DNA of 64,000 nt from Streptomyces sp. NBC_01244 (lineage in GTDB: Bacteria > Actinomycetota > Actinomycetes > Streptomycetales > Streptomycetaceae): NCBI RefSeq assembly GCF_035987325.1, contig NZ_CP108488.1:7316001-7380000 (forward strand), in the 5' to 3' direction. A model generated the notes under the pieces. The model was given only the letters and a program-made list of their open reading frames with translations. It made no database searches and was not told the origin of the DNA. Every line of letters begins with the position of its first letter. The stretch's first letter is position 1. Below are positions 14,220-23,911 of the stretch, one piece after another. Made by a program: the position numbers and the translations under genes.

Positions 14220-16786
14220 CCACCGACACCGACACCAGCGCCACCACCGACCGCAAGCGCGTACTTCCCGTCACCGACCTGTCCCTCGTCGTCCTGATCG
14301 GGGCCACCGGCTCGGGCAAGTCCACCTTCGCCCGCACGCACTTCAAGCCCACCGAGGTCATCTCCTCCGACTACTGCCGGGGCCTGGTCGCCGACGACGA
14401 GAACGACCAGAGCGCCAGCAAGGACGCCTTCGAGGTCCTGCACTACATCGCGGGCAAGCGGCTCGCCGCCGGCCGCCTCACCGTGGTCGACGCCACCAGC
14501 GTCCAGGCCGAGTCCCGCCGGCAGCTGGTCCAGCTCGCCCGCGAGTACGACGTCCTGCCCATCGCGATCGTCCTCGACCTGCCCGAAGAGGTCTGCGCGG
14601 AGCGCAACGCCGCCCGCCCCGAGCGGGCCAAGCTGCCGCGCGCCGTCATCCAGCGCCACCGCCGCGACCTGCGGCGCTCGCTGCGCGGCCTGGAGCGCGA
14701 GGGCTTCCGCAAGGTCCACGTGCTGCGCACGCCCGAGGAGGTCGACTCGGCCGAGGTGGTCCTGGAGAAGCGCTTCAACGACCTCACCCACCTCACCGGC
14801 CCCTTCGACATCATCGGCGACATCCACGGCTGCGCCTCCGAGCTGGAGACCCTGCTCGCCAAGCTCGGCTACCAGGACGGCGCCCACCCGGACGGCCGTA
14901 CCGCCGTGTTCGTCGGCGACCTCGTCGACCGCGGCCCGGACAGTCCGGGCGTGCTGCGCCGGGTGATGGGCATGGTCGGCTCCGGCAACGCCCTGTGCGT
15001 GCCCGGGAACCACGAGAACAAGCTCGCCCGTCACCTCAAGGGGTCCAAGGTCCAGCGGACCCACGGCCTCGCCGAGACGATCGAGCAGCTCGAAGGGGAG
15101 CCGGAGGAGTTCGTCCAGGAGGTCCGCACCTTCATCCAGGGCCTGGTCAGCCACTACGTCCTCGACGGCGGCAGGCTCGTGGTCGCTCACGCCGGGCTGC
15201 CCGAGAAGTACCACGGCCGCACCTCCGGCCGGGTGCGCTCGCACGCCCTGTACGGGGAGACCACGGGCGAGACCGACGAGTTCGGGCTGCCCGTGCGCTA
15301 CCCGTGGGCCGAGGACTACCGGGGCAAGGCCGTCGTGGTCTACGGCCACACACCGGTCCCGAACACCGCCTGGATCAACAACACCATCTGCCTCGACACC
15401 GGAGCCGTCTTCGGCGGGAAGATGACCGCACTGCGCTGGCCCGAGCGCGAACTGGTCGACGTACCGGCCGAGAAGGTCTGGTACGAGCCGGTCAAGCCGC
15501 TCGTCACCGAGGTGCCCGGCGGCCACGATGGCCGTCCGCTCGACCTGGCCGACGTCCACGGCCGCCGGATCGTCGAGACCCGGCACCTGGGCAACGTCAA
15601 CGTCCGCGAGGAGAACGCGGCCGCCGCCCTGGAGGTGATGAGCCGCTTCGCCGTGGACCCGCGCCTGGTGCCGTACCTCCCGCCGACCATGGCGCCGACC
15701 GCCACCTCCTCGGAGGACGGCTACCTGGAGCACCCCGCCGAGGCCTTCGCCCAGTACCGCAAGGACGGCATCGCCCAGGTGGTCTGCGAGGAGAAGCACA
15801 TGGGCTCCCGCGCCACCGTGCTGCTCTGCAAGGACGCCGCCGCGGCCCGCGAGCAGTTCGGGGTCGACGGCCCCACCGGGTCCGTCTACACCCGTACCGG
15901 ACGGCCCTTCTTCAAGGACCCCGAGGTCACCGAGGAGGTCCTCGCCCGGCTCCGCTCGGCGGTCACCGACGCCGGGCTGTGGGAGGAGCTCGCCACGGAC
16001 TGGCTGCTCGTCGACGGCGAACTGCTGCCCTGGTCGCTGAAGTCCGGCGGCCTGCTGCGCAACCAGTACGCCGCCGTCGGCGCGGCCTCCGGCGCCGTGT
16101 TCCCCGGCGCCATCGCCGCCCTGGAGGCGGCCTCGGCCCGGGGCGTCGACACCGGGGAGCTCCTGGAGCGCCAGCATGGGCGGGCCGCCGACGCGGCGAA
16201 GTTCACCGAGGCGTACCGGCGCTACTGCTGGAGCACCGACGGGCTGGACGGCGTACGGTTCGCCCCGTTCCAGCTGCTGGCGGCGGCCGGCCGCTCGCTG
16301 GCGGCCGTACCCCACGACGAGCAGTTGTTCTGGCTGGACCGGCTCGTCGCCGCCGACGAGGCCGCCGGGACCGGACTGCTGCGCCGCACCGGCCGGATCC
16401 TGGTGGACACCGCGGACGAGGCCTCGGTACGGGCGGGCACCGACTGGTGGCTGGAGCTGACGGCCGCCGGTGGCGAGGGCATGGTCGTCAAACCGCTCCA
16501 GGCGTACGCCAAGGACGGCAAGGGCCGGCTCGTGCAGCCGGGGGTGAAGGTGCGCGGACGCGAGTACCTGCGGATCATCTACGGTCCCGAGTACACGCGT
16601 CCGGACCACCTGGAGCGGCTGCGCGGGCGCCACCTCGGGCACAAGCGCTCGCTCGCCCTGCGCGAGTACGCGCTCGGCCTGGAGGCCGTGGACCGGCTGG
16701 CGGCCGGGGAGCCGCTGTGGCGGGTCCACGAGGCGGTCTTCGCCGTCCTCGCGCTGGAGTCGGAGCCGGTGGACCCGCGGCTCTGA
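14216..16786 (+). CDS. pnkp: Polynucleotide kinase-phosphatase-ligase Pnkp
   Basis: An 856-residue three-domain RNA end-healing and sealing enzyme. Domain 1: 5' kinase with P-loop GATGSGKST (29-37). Domain 2: calcineurin-like 2',3' phosphatase from about 197, with GDIHGC, GDLVDRG and PGNHENK. Domain 3: nucleotidyltransferase/ligase with the lysine in EEKHMGSRA (about 525) and VDGELLPWSLK. The length matches bacterial Pnkp. It works as a complex with Hen1, whose gene it overlaps by 4 bases. The final region VKVRGREYLRIIYGPEY contributes the ligase C-terminal motif. Confidence 0.95.
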   Translation: MTTDTDTSATTDRKRVLPVTDLSLVVLIGATGSGKSTFARTHFKPTEVISSDYCRGLVADDENDQSASKDAFEVLHYIAGKRLAAGRLTVVDATSVQAESRRQLVQLAREYDVLPIAIVLDLPEEVCAERNAARPERAKLPRAVIQRHRRDLRRSLRGLEREGFRKVHVLRTPEEVDSAEVVLEKRFNDLTHLTGPFDIIGDIHGCASELETLLAKLGYQDGAHPDGRTAVFVGDLVDRGPDSPGVLRRVMGMVGSGNALCVPGNHENKLARHLKGSKVQRTHGLAETIEQLEGEPEEFVQEVRTFIQGLVSHYVLDGGRLVVAHAGLPEKYHGRTSGRVRSHALYGETTGETDEFGLPVRYPWAEDYRGKAVVVYGHTPVPNTAWINNTICLDTGAVFGGKMTALRWPERELVDVPAEKVWYEPVKPLVTEVPGGHDGRPLDLADVHGRRIVETRHLGNVNVREENAAAALEVMSRFAVDPRLVPYLPPTMAPTATSSEDGYLEHPAEAFAQYRKDGIAQVVCEEKHMGSRATVLLCKDAAAAREQFGVDGPTGSVYTRTGRPFFKDPEVTEEVLARLRSAVTDAGLWEELATDWLLVDGELLPWSLKSGGLLRNQYAAVGAASGAVFPGAIAALEAASARGVDTGELLERQHGRAADAAKFTEAYRRYCWSTDGLDGVRFAPFQLLAAAGRSLAAVPHDEQLFWLDRLVAADEAAGTGLLRRTGRILVDTADEASVRAGTDWWLELTAAGGEGMVVKPLQAYAKDGKGRLVQPGVKVRGREYLRIIYGPEYTRPDHLERLRGRHLGHKRSLALREYALGLEAVDRLAAGEPLWRVHEAVFAVLALESEPVDPRL

Positions 16787-16902
16787 CTGCGCCCGGCCGG
16801 ACCACCCGGCGTCAAGGGAGGACCCCCGTACGGCCGCTCATTAGGTCGTATGGGGGAACTTTCGCGGAGAACTCCGGGAAAACCACCGGCGGGATCGTTC
16901 AT

Positions 16903-16931
16903 CCAGGGCAGCGGAATGTCCGCGACCCTGG
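16903..16931 (+). promoter_or_regulatory. Nested hairpin in the leader of a secreted-protein gene
   Basis: CCAGGG / CCCTGG outer stem with a CGGA / TCCG inner stem, 19 bases before the ATG at 16950. It could be a terminator for pnkp or an mRNA leader structure. Confidence 0.4.
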
Positions 16932-16949
16932 AAGGACGGAACGTCACCT

Positions 16950-17453
16950 ATGAAGATGACCGCGCGCGGAAGCATTGCGGCACTCCTGACCTGTATGGCG
17001 GCGGCCGGCGCGGCCACCCCGGCCGTGGCCGACGCGGTCCCGGTGGGTGTCCCCCTGGAGGCGGCGGGGGACACGCTCGGCGTGAAGCTCCCGCACCTGG
17101 CCACCGGAGTCCCGTTGCCCGTGGTCGGAGCGCCCGAGGCGCCCCGCTTCCACAAGGGCGACATGCTGCCGACCCCGCTGCTGCCGGCGGTGCCGATCGG
17201 CACCGAGCTCGGGAACACCCTCCTCACCTCCCCGGTGCCGAACCTGGCCGGAAAGCCCGAGACGGACGGCGAGGGCTCGCTGGACGCCCCCGCGACCACG
17301 ATGCGCACCCGGACCCCGGGACTGCTCGTCGGCTCCCCGCTGACCATGCCCGACGCGTCCAACCACGGGCTGCCGAACGTGACCGCCCCCGCGCTGGGCG
17401 TCATCGCCCCGGACCTCACCGGTACCCCGGAGGCGCTGCTCGGCCTGCGCTGA
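16950..17453 (+). CDS. Secreted hypothetical protein, Pro/Leu/Val-rich
   Basis: 167 residues. Signal peptide: MKMTARGSIAALLTCMAAAG with an AxA-type site near ATPAVADA (about 28). The mature part has recurring motifs of the form PxxxLGxxLxxxPVPxL, for example VPIGTELGNTLLTSPVP, with no cysteine. It looks like an extracellular, loosely repetitive cell-surface protein, as is common in Streptomyces. Ribosome site GAAGGACGGAACG lies upstream. Function unknown. Confidence 0.7.
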   Translation: MKMTARGSIAALLTCMAAAGAATPAVADAVPVGVPLEAAGDTLGVKLPHLATGVPLPVVGAPEAPRFHKGDMLPTPLLPAVPIGTELGNTLLTSPVPNLAGKPETDGEGSLDAPATTMRTRTPGLLVGSPLTMPDASNHGLPNVTAPALGVIAPDLTGTPEALLGLR

Positions 17454-17472
17454 ACCGGCGGGCCCCCGCCCG

Positions 17473-17488
17473 CCGCCGGATCCGGCGG
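17473..17488 (+). terminator. GC palindrome after the secreted protein gene
   Basis: The perfect 16-bp palindrome CCGCCGGATCCGGCGG lies 20 bases after the stop in a GC-rich flank. It is a plausible factor-dependent terminator. Confidence 0.45.
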
Positions 17489-17549
17489 GGCCGAAGCCGC
17501 TGGGCCGACGCCACGTCAAAAAGCCGCCCGGTCTGCGAACGTGTACGGC

Positions 17550-18779
17550 ATGGGATTCCATGTCGATTCCGAGACCGGGCGGCTTCGCCGCGTCATCCTC
17601 CACCGGCCCGACCTGGAGCTGAAGCGGCTCACACCGAGCAACAAGGACGCGTTGCTCTTCGACGACGTGCTGTGGGTGCGCAGGGCCCGCCAGGAGCACG
17701 ACGGCTTCGCCGACGTACTGCGCGACCGGGGCGTGGAGGTCCACCTCTTCGGTGACCTGCTGGTCGAGTCCCTGGACATCCCGGAGGCGAGACACCTCGT
17801 CCTGGACCGGGTCTTCGACGAGAAGGAGTACGGTCCGCTCGCCACCGACCACCTGCGCGCCGTCTTCGGCGGACTGCCTTCGGCGGACCTGGCCGAGGCG
17901 CTGATCGGCGGGATGACCAAGCGGGAGTTCCTGGAGCGGCACGCGGAGCCGGTGTCGGTCCGCTTCCACGCCCTGGAGCTGGACGGTTTCCTGCTGGGCC
18001 CGCTGCCCAACCACCTCTTCACCCGGGACACCTCCGCCTGGATCTACGACGGGGTGTCCATCAACGCGATGCGCTGGCCGGCCCGGCAGCGCGAGACCGT
18101 GCACTTCGAGGCCATCTACAAGCACCACCCGCTCTTCACCGGCTCCGGCCCCTTCCACACCTGGTCCCAGGGGCAGGCCGACTACCCCTCCACCATCGAG
18201 GGCGGCGACGTCCTGGTCATCGGCAACGGCGCCGTGCTGATCGGGATGAGCGAGCGGACCACCCCGCAGGCGGTGGAGATGCTGGCGCGCGGGCTGTTCG
18301 CCGCCGGGTCGGCGACCACGATCGTGGCGCTCGACATGCCCAAGAGCCGGGCGTTCATGCACCTGGACACGGTGATGACGATGGTCGACGCGGACACGTT
18401 CACCCAGTACGCGGGCCTGGGCATGCTGCGTTCCTACACGATCGAGCCCGGCGCCGGGGCGAGCGAGCTGAAGGTGACCGACCACCCGCCGGAGCACATG
18501 CACCGGGCCATCGCCGCGGCCCTCGGGCTGGACGCGATCCGGGTGCTCACGGCGACCCAGGACGTGCACGCCGCCGAGCGCGAGCAGTGGGACGACGGCT
18601 GCAACGTGCTCGCCGTGGAGCCGGGCGTGGTCGTCGCGTACGAGCGGAACGTCACGACCAACACCCACCTGCGCAAGCAAGGCATCGAGGTGATCGAGAT
18701 CCCGGGCAGCGAGCTGGGGCGGGGGCGGGGCGGGCCGCGCTGCATGAGCTGTCCGGTGGAGCGGGACGCGGTGGCCTAG
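17550..18779 (+). CDS. arcA: Arginine deiminase
   Basis: A 409-residue enzyme that converts arginine to citrulline and ammonia. Family signatures: [41 protein letters not shown], the catalytic His in [13 protein letters not shown], and the nucleophilic Cys in [13 protein letters not shown] at the C-terminus. Start at ATG 17550 (MGFHVDSE) as in homologues; a GTG three codons earlier is the alternative. Neither has a clear Shine-Dalgarno. Ornithine carbamoyltransferase follows after 196 bases. No carbamate kinase gene is present in the window, so only two steps of the ADI route are here. Confidence 0.93.
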   Translation: MGFHVDSETGRLRRVILHRPDLELKRLTPSNKDALLFDDVLWVRRARQEHDGFADVLRDRGVEVHLFGDLLVESLDIPEARHLVLDRVFDEKEYGPLATDHLRAVFGGLPSADLAEALIGGMTKREFLERHAEPVSVRFHALELDGFLLGPLPNHLFTRDTSAWIYDGVSINAMRWPARQRETVHFEAIYKHHPLFTGSGPFHTWSQGQADYPSTIEGGDVLVIGNGAVLIGMSERTTPQAVEMLARGLFAAGSATTIVALDMPKSRAFMHLDTVMTMVDADTFTQYAGLGMLRSYTIEPGAGASELKVTDHPPEHMHRAIAAALGLDAIRVLTATQDVHAAEREQWDDGCNVLAVEPGVVVAYERNVTTNTHLRKQGIEVIEIPGSELGRGRGGPRCMSCPVERDAVA

Positions 18780-18784
18780 CCGGC

Positions 18785-18890
18785 CGGGGACGGGGCGGGG
18801 CAGGGCAGGGCAGGGCGGGGCGGGGAGGGTGGGGGAGGCCAGGGGGGCCGGGGCAGGGGAGGCCGGGACAAGGGGCAGGCCGGGGCCGGG
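18785..18890 (+). repeat. G-run tract with G-quadruplex potential
   Basis: About 105 bases with more than ten runs of three to six G (GGGGCGGGGCAGGGCAGGGC and similar) immediately after the arginine deiminase stop. The purine-rich strand is the mRNA sense strand, so a G-quadruplex could form in the transcript or DNA and might act as a terminator or regulator. Untested. Confidence 0.6.
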
Positions 18891-18906
18891 TTCGTACGCG
18901 AGGGCT

Positions 18907-18922
18907 CTGTATATCAATACAG
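18907..18922. promoter_or_regulatory. Inverted repeat and promoter-like region before ornithine carbamoyltransferase
   Basis: CTGTATATCAATACAG has 6-bp arms around ATCA in an AT-rich island within very GC-rich DNA. TATAGA at 18930-18935 could be a -10 box. The repeat would then cover the -35 area, a good place for a repressor or activator. The AT-rich half-sites would suit ArgR, but the classical ARG-box consensus is not clearly matched. Confidence 0.5.
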
Positions 18923-18975
18923 GCCGTCGTATAGACTTCCAGCATCCCCTGTCACCATGACTCTGGAGCGCCCCC

Positions 18976-19986
18976 ATGGCCACCGATCTTGTCGGCCGCA
19001 GTTTCCTCAAGGAGCTCGACTTCACCGCCGCCGAGTTCCGCGGCCTGGTCGAGCTCGCCGCCGAACTCAAGGCGGCCAAGAAGGCCGGGACCGAGCGGCG
19101 CCGCCTCCAGGGCAAGAACATCGCCCTGATCTTCGAGAAGACCTCCACGCGCACCCGCTGCGCCTTCGAGGTCGCCGCCGCCGACCAGGGCGCCCACACC
19201 ACGTACCTCGACCCCTCCGGCTCCCAGATGGGCCACAAGGAATCGGTCAAGGACACCGCGCGGGTGCTGGGCCGGATGTTCGACGGCATCCAGTACCGGG
19301 GTGACGCGCAGGACGCCGTCGAGCAGCTCGCCGCCCACGCCGGCGTGCCCGTCTTCAACGGCCTCACCGACGACTGGCACCCCACCCAGATGCTGGCCGA
19401 CGTGCTCACGATGACCGAGCACTGCGCCAAGCCGCTGGAGCGGATCGCCTTCGCCTACCTCGGCGACGCCCGCTTCAACATGGGCAATTCCTACCTGGTG
19501 ACCGGCGCCCTGCTGGGCATGGACGTACGGATCGTCGCGCCGAGGCACTACTGGCCGGCAGAGCCCGTGGTGGCCGCGGCGCGCGAGCTGGCGGCCGCCA
19601 GCGGCGCCCGGATCACGCTCACCGAGGACCTCGCGGAGGGTGTCGCGCAGGCCGATTTCGTGGTGACCGACATCTGGGTGTCCATGGGGGAGCCCAAGGA
19701 GGTCTGGGACGAGCGGATCGAGGCGCTGAGCCCGTACGCCGTCACCATGGACGTGCTGCGCGCCACCGGGAACCCGGACGTGAAGTTCATGCACTGCCTG
19801 CCGGCGTTCCACGACCTCGGCACCAAGGTGGCCCGGGAGATCCACGAGCGGCACGGGCTGGAGTCGCTGGAGGTGACGAACGAGGTGTTCGAATCGGCGC
19901 ACTCCGTCGTCTTCGACGAGGCCGAGAACCGGCTGCACACCATCAAGGCCGTGCTCGTCGCGACCCTGGAGGGGCGGGCCGCATAG
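18976..19986 (+). CDS. argF: Ornithine carbamoyltransferase
   Basis: A 336-residue OTCase interconverting ornithine plus carbamoyl phosphate and citrulline. Carbamoyl-phosphate motif [11 protein letters not shown] (about 56), [12 protein letters not shown] (about 135), ornithine-binding [16 protein letters not shown], and HCLPAFHD with the catalytic Cys (about 276). Length and extra C-terminal helices fit both biosynthetic ArgF and catabolic ArcB. Adjacency to arginine deiminase suggests a role with it, but the main arg cluster is not visible here, so the assignment between argF and arcB is open. Confidence 0.93.
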   Translation: MATDLVGRSFLKELDFTAAEFRGLVELAAELKAAKKAGTERRRLQGKNIALIFEKTSTRTRCAFEVAAADQGAHTTYLDPSGSQMGHKESVKDTARVLGRMFDGIQYRGDAQDAVEQLAAHAGVPVFNGLTDDWHPTQMLADVLTMTEHCAKPLERIAFAYLGDARFNMGNSYLVTGALLGMDVRIVAPRHYWPAEPVVAAARELAAASGARITLTEDLAEGVAQADFVVTDIWVSMGEPKEVWDERIEALSPYAVTMDVLRATGNPDVKFMHCLPAFHDLGTKVAREIHERHGLESLEVTNEVFESAHSVVFDEAENRLHTIKAVLVATLEGRAA

Positions 19987-20049
19987 TCATGCGCCGGGCC
20001 GGCGGGGCCGCCGGGGCCGGCGGGCCGGAAGGCCGGAAGGCCAGAGGAG

Positions 20050-20475
20050 CTAGAGGGCCGGCCGGGACGGCAGCGTGAACCACACGGCCTTGCCGTGCGG
20101 GGTGGCGCGGTGGCCGCAGGCCGAGCTCAGGGTCCGGATCAGCAGCAGGCCGCGGCCGTGCTCCTGCCAGGGGTCGGGATGGGCGTCGTCCGGAGCGGGG
20201 GCGGGGGTGGACAGGTCGGCGGGGGGCAGTGGATCCCCGTCGTGGACCTCGACCTGGCAGCCGTTCGCCAGCAGTTCCACGACGAGCTCGATGGGGGCGT
20301 CGCCGGGGGTGTGTTCCACGGCGTTGGCGACCAGTTCGGCGGTGAGCAGTTCGGCGGTGTCGCTGTCGGCGGGTGCGTCGATGTCGGCGAGGGCCGTACG
20401 GACGAGGGCGCGGGCGATGGGTACGGCCGCTGTCGTGTGCGGCAGGGCTATCCGCCAGGCGGAGGCGTCGGGCAA
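20050..20475 (-). CDS. RsbW-like ATP-binding regulator (HATPase_c_2)
   Basis: 141 residues. A GHKL ATPase fold without a histidine-kinase dimerisation domain: N-box ELVANAVEHT (about 46-55), G1-like EVHDGDPLPP, and G2-like HGRGLLLIRTLSS. Streptomyces has many of these small anti-sigma/serine-kinase-like proteins. The start is TTG (MPDASAWR); no better start is seen. Divergent from the catabolic cluster by 260 bases. Its partner sigma factor or anti-anti-sigma is not in the window. Confidence 0.8.
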   Translation of the reverse strand: MPDASAWRIALPHTTAAVPIARALVRTALADIDAPADSDTAELLTAELVANAVEHTPGDAPIELVVELLANGCQVEVHDGDPLPPADLSTPAPAPDDAHPDPWQEHGRGLLLIRTLSSACGHRATPHGKAVWFTLPSRPAL

Positions 20476-20735
20476 GGCAGGACCATCCGTTCCGTCGGGT
20501 CGTGGGGCCGTGGAGTCGTGGGGGCGTGGTTCGTGCGGGGTGCGGCGTAAGAAATCCTGCTTTCAACGATACGAAGTGAAAATGTCCCGCCGTAGGGCAC
20601 CCCGACGTGATCGCAAGGGACGTCGGGCACACCGGCTCGGGACCTTCGGTGCGTGTGGCGCCCCGGCCCGGACGCGGACCCCCGGTTATCGCGCTTCCCT
20701 GACGACAGTCATGGACCGGTGATACCTTCGGGAGG
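20476..20735. promoter_or_regulatory. Divergent intergenic region with a leaderless-type promoter for the hydratase gene
   Basis: On the plus strand CTGACG (20699-20704), an 18-base spacer and TACCTT (20723-20728) form a sigma70-like promoter. The start would fall at about 20736, which is the G of the GTG codon, so the mRNA is probably leaderless. GTCATGG in the spacer also appears in the palindrome of the ligase promoter at 28301. An AT-richer block near 20550-20585 could drive the minus-strand RsbW-like gene. Confidence 0.45.
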
Positions 20736-21563
20736 GTGAGTCCCTTCCTCGGTTCCACACCCGCGACCGAACGCTGGAACCACCTCCGGGTGGACCGGCG
20801 GGACGGCGTCGCCACCGTCACCCTCGACCGCCCCGAGAAGCTCAACGCGCTCACCTTCGGTGCCTACGCCGACCTGCGCGACCTGCTCGCCGAACTGTCC
20901 CGGGAGCGGTCCGTACGCGCCCTCGTGCTCGGCGGCGAAGGGCGCGGCTTCTGCTCCGGAGGTGACGTCGACGAGATCATCGGCGCCACCCTCGCGATGG
21001 ACACCGCCCAGCTCCTCGACTTCAACCGGATGACCGGGCAGGTCGTGCGCGCCCTGCGCGAATGCCCCTTCCCGGTCATCGCCGCCGTCCACGGCGTGGC
21101 CGCGGGCGCCGGGGCCGTCATCGCGCTGGCCGCCGACTTCCGCATCGCCGACCCCACCGCCCGCTTCGCATTCCTCTTCACCCGGGTCGGCCTCTCCGGC
21201 GGGGACATGGGCGCCGCGTACCTGCTGCCCCGCGTCGTCGGGCTCGGCCACGCCACCCGGCTGCTGATGCTGGGCGAGCAGGTCAGGGCCCCGGAGGCCG
21301 AGCGGATCGGGCTGCTCAGCGAGGTCACCGAGGAGGGCAAGGCCTCCGTGCGCGCAGCGGAGCTCGCCGCGCACCTCGCCGCCGGTCCGGCCCTCGCGTA
21401 CGCGCAGACCAAGGCACTGCTGACCGCCGAGCTGGACATGCCGCTCGCCGCCTCGGTGGAACTCGACGCGAACACCCAGGCGCTGCTGATGAACGGCGAG
21501 GACTACCGGGAGTTCCACGCGGCCTTCACCGGGAAGCGGCCGCCCCAGTGGAAGGGCAGGTAG
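20736..21563 (+). CDS. Enoyl-CoA hydratase/isomerase family protein
   Basis: A 275-residue crotonase-fold enzyme. The CoA-oxyanion hole is formed by EGRGFCSGGDVDEI (about 68-81) and VAAGAGAVIALAADFRIAD (about 122-140). In the aryl-CoA cluster it probably hydrates or opens the ring product after dearomatisation. A glutamate is missing where the first catalytic Glu of classical hydratases is expected (region around AGAGAVIALA), so hydrolase or isomerase chemistry is possible. The stop is 3 bases from the monooxygenase start, so the two genes form an operon. Confidence 0.88.
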   Translation: MSPFLGSTPATERWNHLRVDRRDGVATVTLDRPEKLNALTFGAYADLRDLLAELSRERSVRALVLGGEGRGFCSGGDVDEIIGATLAMDTAQLLDFNRMTGQVVRALRECPFPVIAAVHGVAAGAGAVIALAADFRIADPTARFAFLFTRVGLSGGDMGAAYLLPRVVGLGHATRLLMLGEQVRAPEAERIGLLSEVTEEGKASVRAAELAAHLAAGPALAYAQTKALLTAELDMPLAASVELDANTQALLMNGEDYREFHAAFTGKRPPQWKGR

Positions 21564-21566
21564 TCG

Positions 21567-23897
21567 ATGAGCACCGGCGCGATGAGCACCGGCCGGACAC
21601 CCGCCGCCCTGCGGGTCGCCGTGGTCGGCGGGGGCCCGGGCGGGCTGTACGCCGCCGCACTGCTGGCCCGGCAGGGACACGCGGTGGACGTGTGGGAGAA
21701 GAACGCCCCCGACGACACCTTCGGCTTCGGGGTGGTCCTCTCCGACGAGACCCTCGGCGGCATCGAAGCGGCCGACGCCGTGGTCTACGCGGCCCTGAGC
21801 GCCGAGTTCGTCCGCTGGGACGACATCGACATCGTGCACCGGGGCCGGCTGCTGACCTCCGGCGGCCACGGGTTCGCCGCGCTGGGGCGGCGCCGGCTCC
21901 TGGAGGTCCTGCACGAGCGCTGCGCCGGCCTCGGGGTCCGGCTGCGCTTCCGCACCCGGGCGCCCGGCCCCGAGGCGCTCGCGGCCTCGTACGACCTGGT
22001 CGTGGCGGCCGACGGGGTGCACAGCCCGACCCGGGAAGCCGCCGCGGAGCACTACGGGCCCACGCTGACGGGCGGGCGGTGCCGGTACATCTGGCTGGCC
22101 GCCGACTTCCCCTTCGAGTCCTTCCGCTTCGAGATCGCGGAGACCGAGCACGGGGTCATGCAGCTGCACGCCTATCCCTATGCGGCGGACTCCTCGACCG
22201 TGATCGTCGAGATGCGCGAGGAGGTCTGGCACAGCGCAGGCTTCGACCTCTGCGACGAGGCGGAATCGGCGGCGCGCTGCGCGAAGATCTTCGGCGAGGC
22301 CCTGCGGGGACGGCCGCTGCGCGGCAACGGCTCCACCTGGACGCAGTTCCGTACGGTGGTCAACGCGCACTGGTCGCACGGCAATACGGTGCTGATCGGC
22401 GACGCCGCGCACACCGCCCACTTCTCGATCGGCTCGGGCACCAAACTGGCGGTGGAGGACGCGCTCGCCCTGGCGCGGGCGGTGGAGACCGAGCCGGACG
22501 TCCCGGCGGCGCTGGCCGCGTACGAGGCCGCGCGGCGGCCGGCCGTGGCCTCCACCCAGCGGGCGGCGGCCGCCAGCATGCGGTGGTTCGAGGAGCTCGC
22601 CGGGTACGTGGACCAGCCCGCCCGGCAGTTCGCCTTCAACCTCCTCACCCGCAGCCTGCGCGTCACCCACGGCAACCTGCGGCTGCGCGATCCGCGCTTC
22701 ACCGGCGCCGTGGAGCGTGACTTCGGCTGCCCCCAGGCCCCCGAGGGCGGCCCGGACGACGCGGGAACCCCGGCGATGTTCACGCCGTTCACGCTGCGGG
22801 GGCTGACCCTGCGCAACCGCGTGGTGGTGTCCCCGATGGACATGTACTCGGCGCAGGGGGGAGACCCGGACGGCTCCGCCTGTGGCGACGGGGTGCCGGG
22901 CGACTTCCACCTGGTGCACCTCGGTGCCCGCGCGCTGGGCGGGGCCGCCCTGGTGATGACGGAGATGGTCTGCGTCAGCGCCGAGGGCCGGATCACCCCG
23001 GGCTGCACGGGTCTCTACACCGCCGGGCAGGCGGCCGCCTGGGCCCGGATCGCCGACTTCGTGCACACCTCGGCGCCCGGCGCCGCCCTCGGGGTCCAGC
23101 TCGGCCACTCGGGCCGCAAGGGCTCGACCCGGGTGATGTGGGAGGGCATGGACGCCCCGCTGCCCGAGGGGAACTGGCCCCTGATGGCCGCCTCCGCACT
23201 GCCCTACCGCCCCGGCGTCTCGGCCGTGCCCCGGGCCATGGGCGCCGCCGACCTGGCCGCCGTCCGCTCCGAGTTCGCCGCCGCCGCCGTCCGGGCCGCC
23301 CACAGCGGCTTCGACCTGCTGGAGCTGCACTGCGCGCACGGTTACCTGCTCTCCGGCTTCCTCTCCCCGCTGACCAACCACCGCACCGACGCCTACGGCG
23401 GCCCGCTGGAGAACCGGCTCCGCTTCCCGCTCGAGGTCTTCGACGAGGTCCGCGCCGTCTGGCCCGCCGACCGGCCGATGACGGTCCGCCTCTCGGCCAC
23501 CGACTGGGCGCCCGGCGGCACCTCGCCCGAGGAGGCGGTGGCCATCGCCGGAGCCTTCGCCGCCCACGGCGCGGACGCCATCGACGTCTCGACGGGCCAG
23601 GTGGTGGCGGAGGAGACCCCCGAGTACGGACGCGCGTACCAGACCCCGTACGCCGACCGGATCCGCAACGCCCTGAACGTCCCCGTGATCGCCGTCGGGG
23701 CGATCTCCTCCTGGGACGACGTCAACTCCCTGCTCCTGGCGGGCCGGGCGGACCTTTGCGCGCTCGGCCGCCCCCATCTCTACGACCCGCACTGGACCCT
23801 GCACGCGGCCGCCGACCAGTCCTACGCCGGTCCCGCCGCACCCTGGCCCGTCCCCTACCTCGCCGGCAGCCGCAAGCCGCCGACGGGGCGGGGGTAG
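21567..23897 (+). CDS. Bifunctional aryl-CoA monooxygenase/OYE-type reductase (salicylyl-CoA or 2-aminobenzoyl-CoA)
   Basis: 776 residues, two enzymes fused. Residues about 10-395 are a class A FAD monooxygenase: GGGPGGLYAAALLARQGH, and the GD motif in VLIGDAAHTAHFSIGSGTKL. Residues about 403-770 are an old-yellow-enzyme barrel: FTPFTLRGLTLRNRVVVSPM, the LGHSGRKGS segment, and the ELHCAHGYLLSGFLSPLTN active-site block. This architecture is that of 2-aminobenzoyl-CoA monooxygenase/reductase, which hydroxylates and then reduces the ring; databases often label it salicylyl-CoA 5-hydroxylase/oxidoreductase. The CoA ligase, acyl-CoA dehydrogenase and Rid protein nearby support an aryl-CoA route. 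The exact aryl substrate is inference. Confidence 0.9.
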   Translation: MSTGAMSTGRTPAALRVAVVGGGPGGLYAAALLARQGHAVDVWEKNAPDDTFGFGVVLSDETLGGIEAADAVVYAALSAEFVRWDDIDIVHRGRLLTSGGHGFAALGRRRLLEVLHERCAGLGVRLRFRTRAPGPEALAASYDLVVAADGVHSPTREAAAEHYGPTLTGGRCRYIWLAADFPFESFRFEIAETEHGVMQLHAYPYAADSSTVIVEMREEVWHSAGFDLCDEAESAARCAKIFGEALRGRPLRGNGSTWTQFRTVVNAHWSHGNTVLIGDAAHTAHFSIGSGTKLAVEDALALARAVETEPDVPAALAAYEAARRPAVASTQRAAAASMRWFEELAGYVDQPARQFAFNLLTRSLRVTHGNLRLRDPRFTGAVERDFGCPQAPEGGPDDAGTPAMFTPFTLRGLTLRNRVVVSPMDMYSAQGGDPDGSACGDGVPGDFHLVHLGARALGGAALVMTEMVCVSAEGRITPGCTGLYTAGQAAAWARIADFVHTSAPGAALGVQLGHSGRKGSTRVMWEGMDAPLPEGNWPLMAASALPYRPGVSAVPRAMGAADLAAVRSEFAAAAVRAAHSGFDLLELHCAHGYLLSGFLSPLTNHRTDAYGGPLENRLRFPLEVFDEVRAVWPADRPMTVRLSATDWAPGGTSPEEAVAIAGAFAAHGADAIDVSTGQVVAEETPEYGRAYQTPYADRIRNALNVPVIAVGAISSWDDVNSLLLAGRADLCALGRPHLYDPHWTLHAAADQSYAGPAAPWPVPYLAGSRKPPTGRG

Positions 23898-23911
23898 CCG
23901 TAGCCCCCCGC

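Noticed and set aside
12651..16729. Long antisense open frames opposite hen1 and pnkp
   Set aside because: No conserved motif and composition typical of shadow frames; the plus-strand proteins have complete catalytic motifs.
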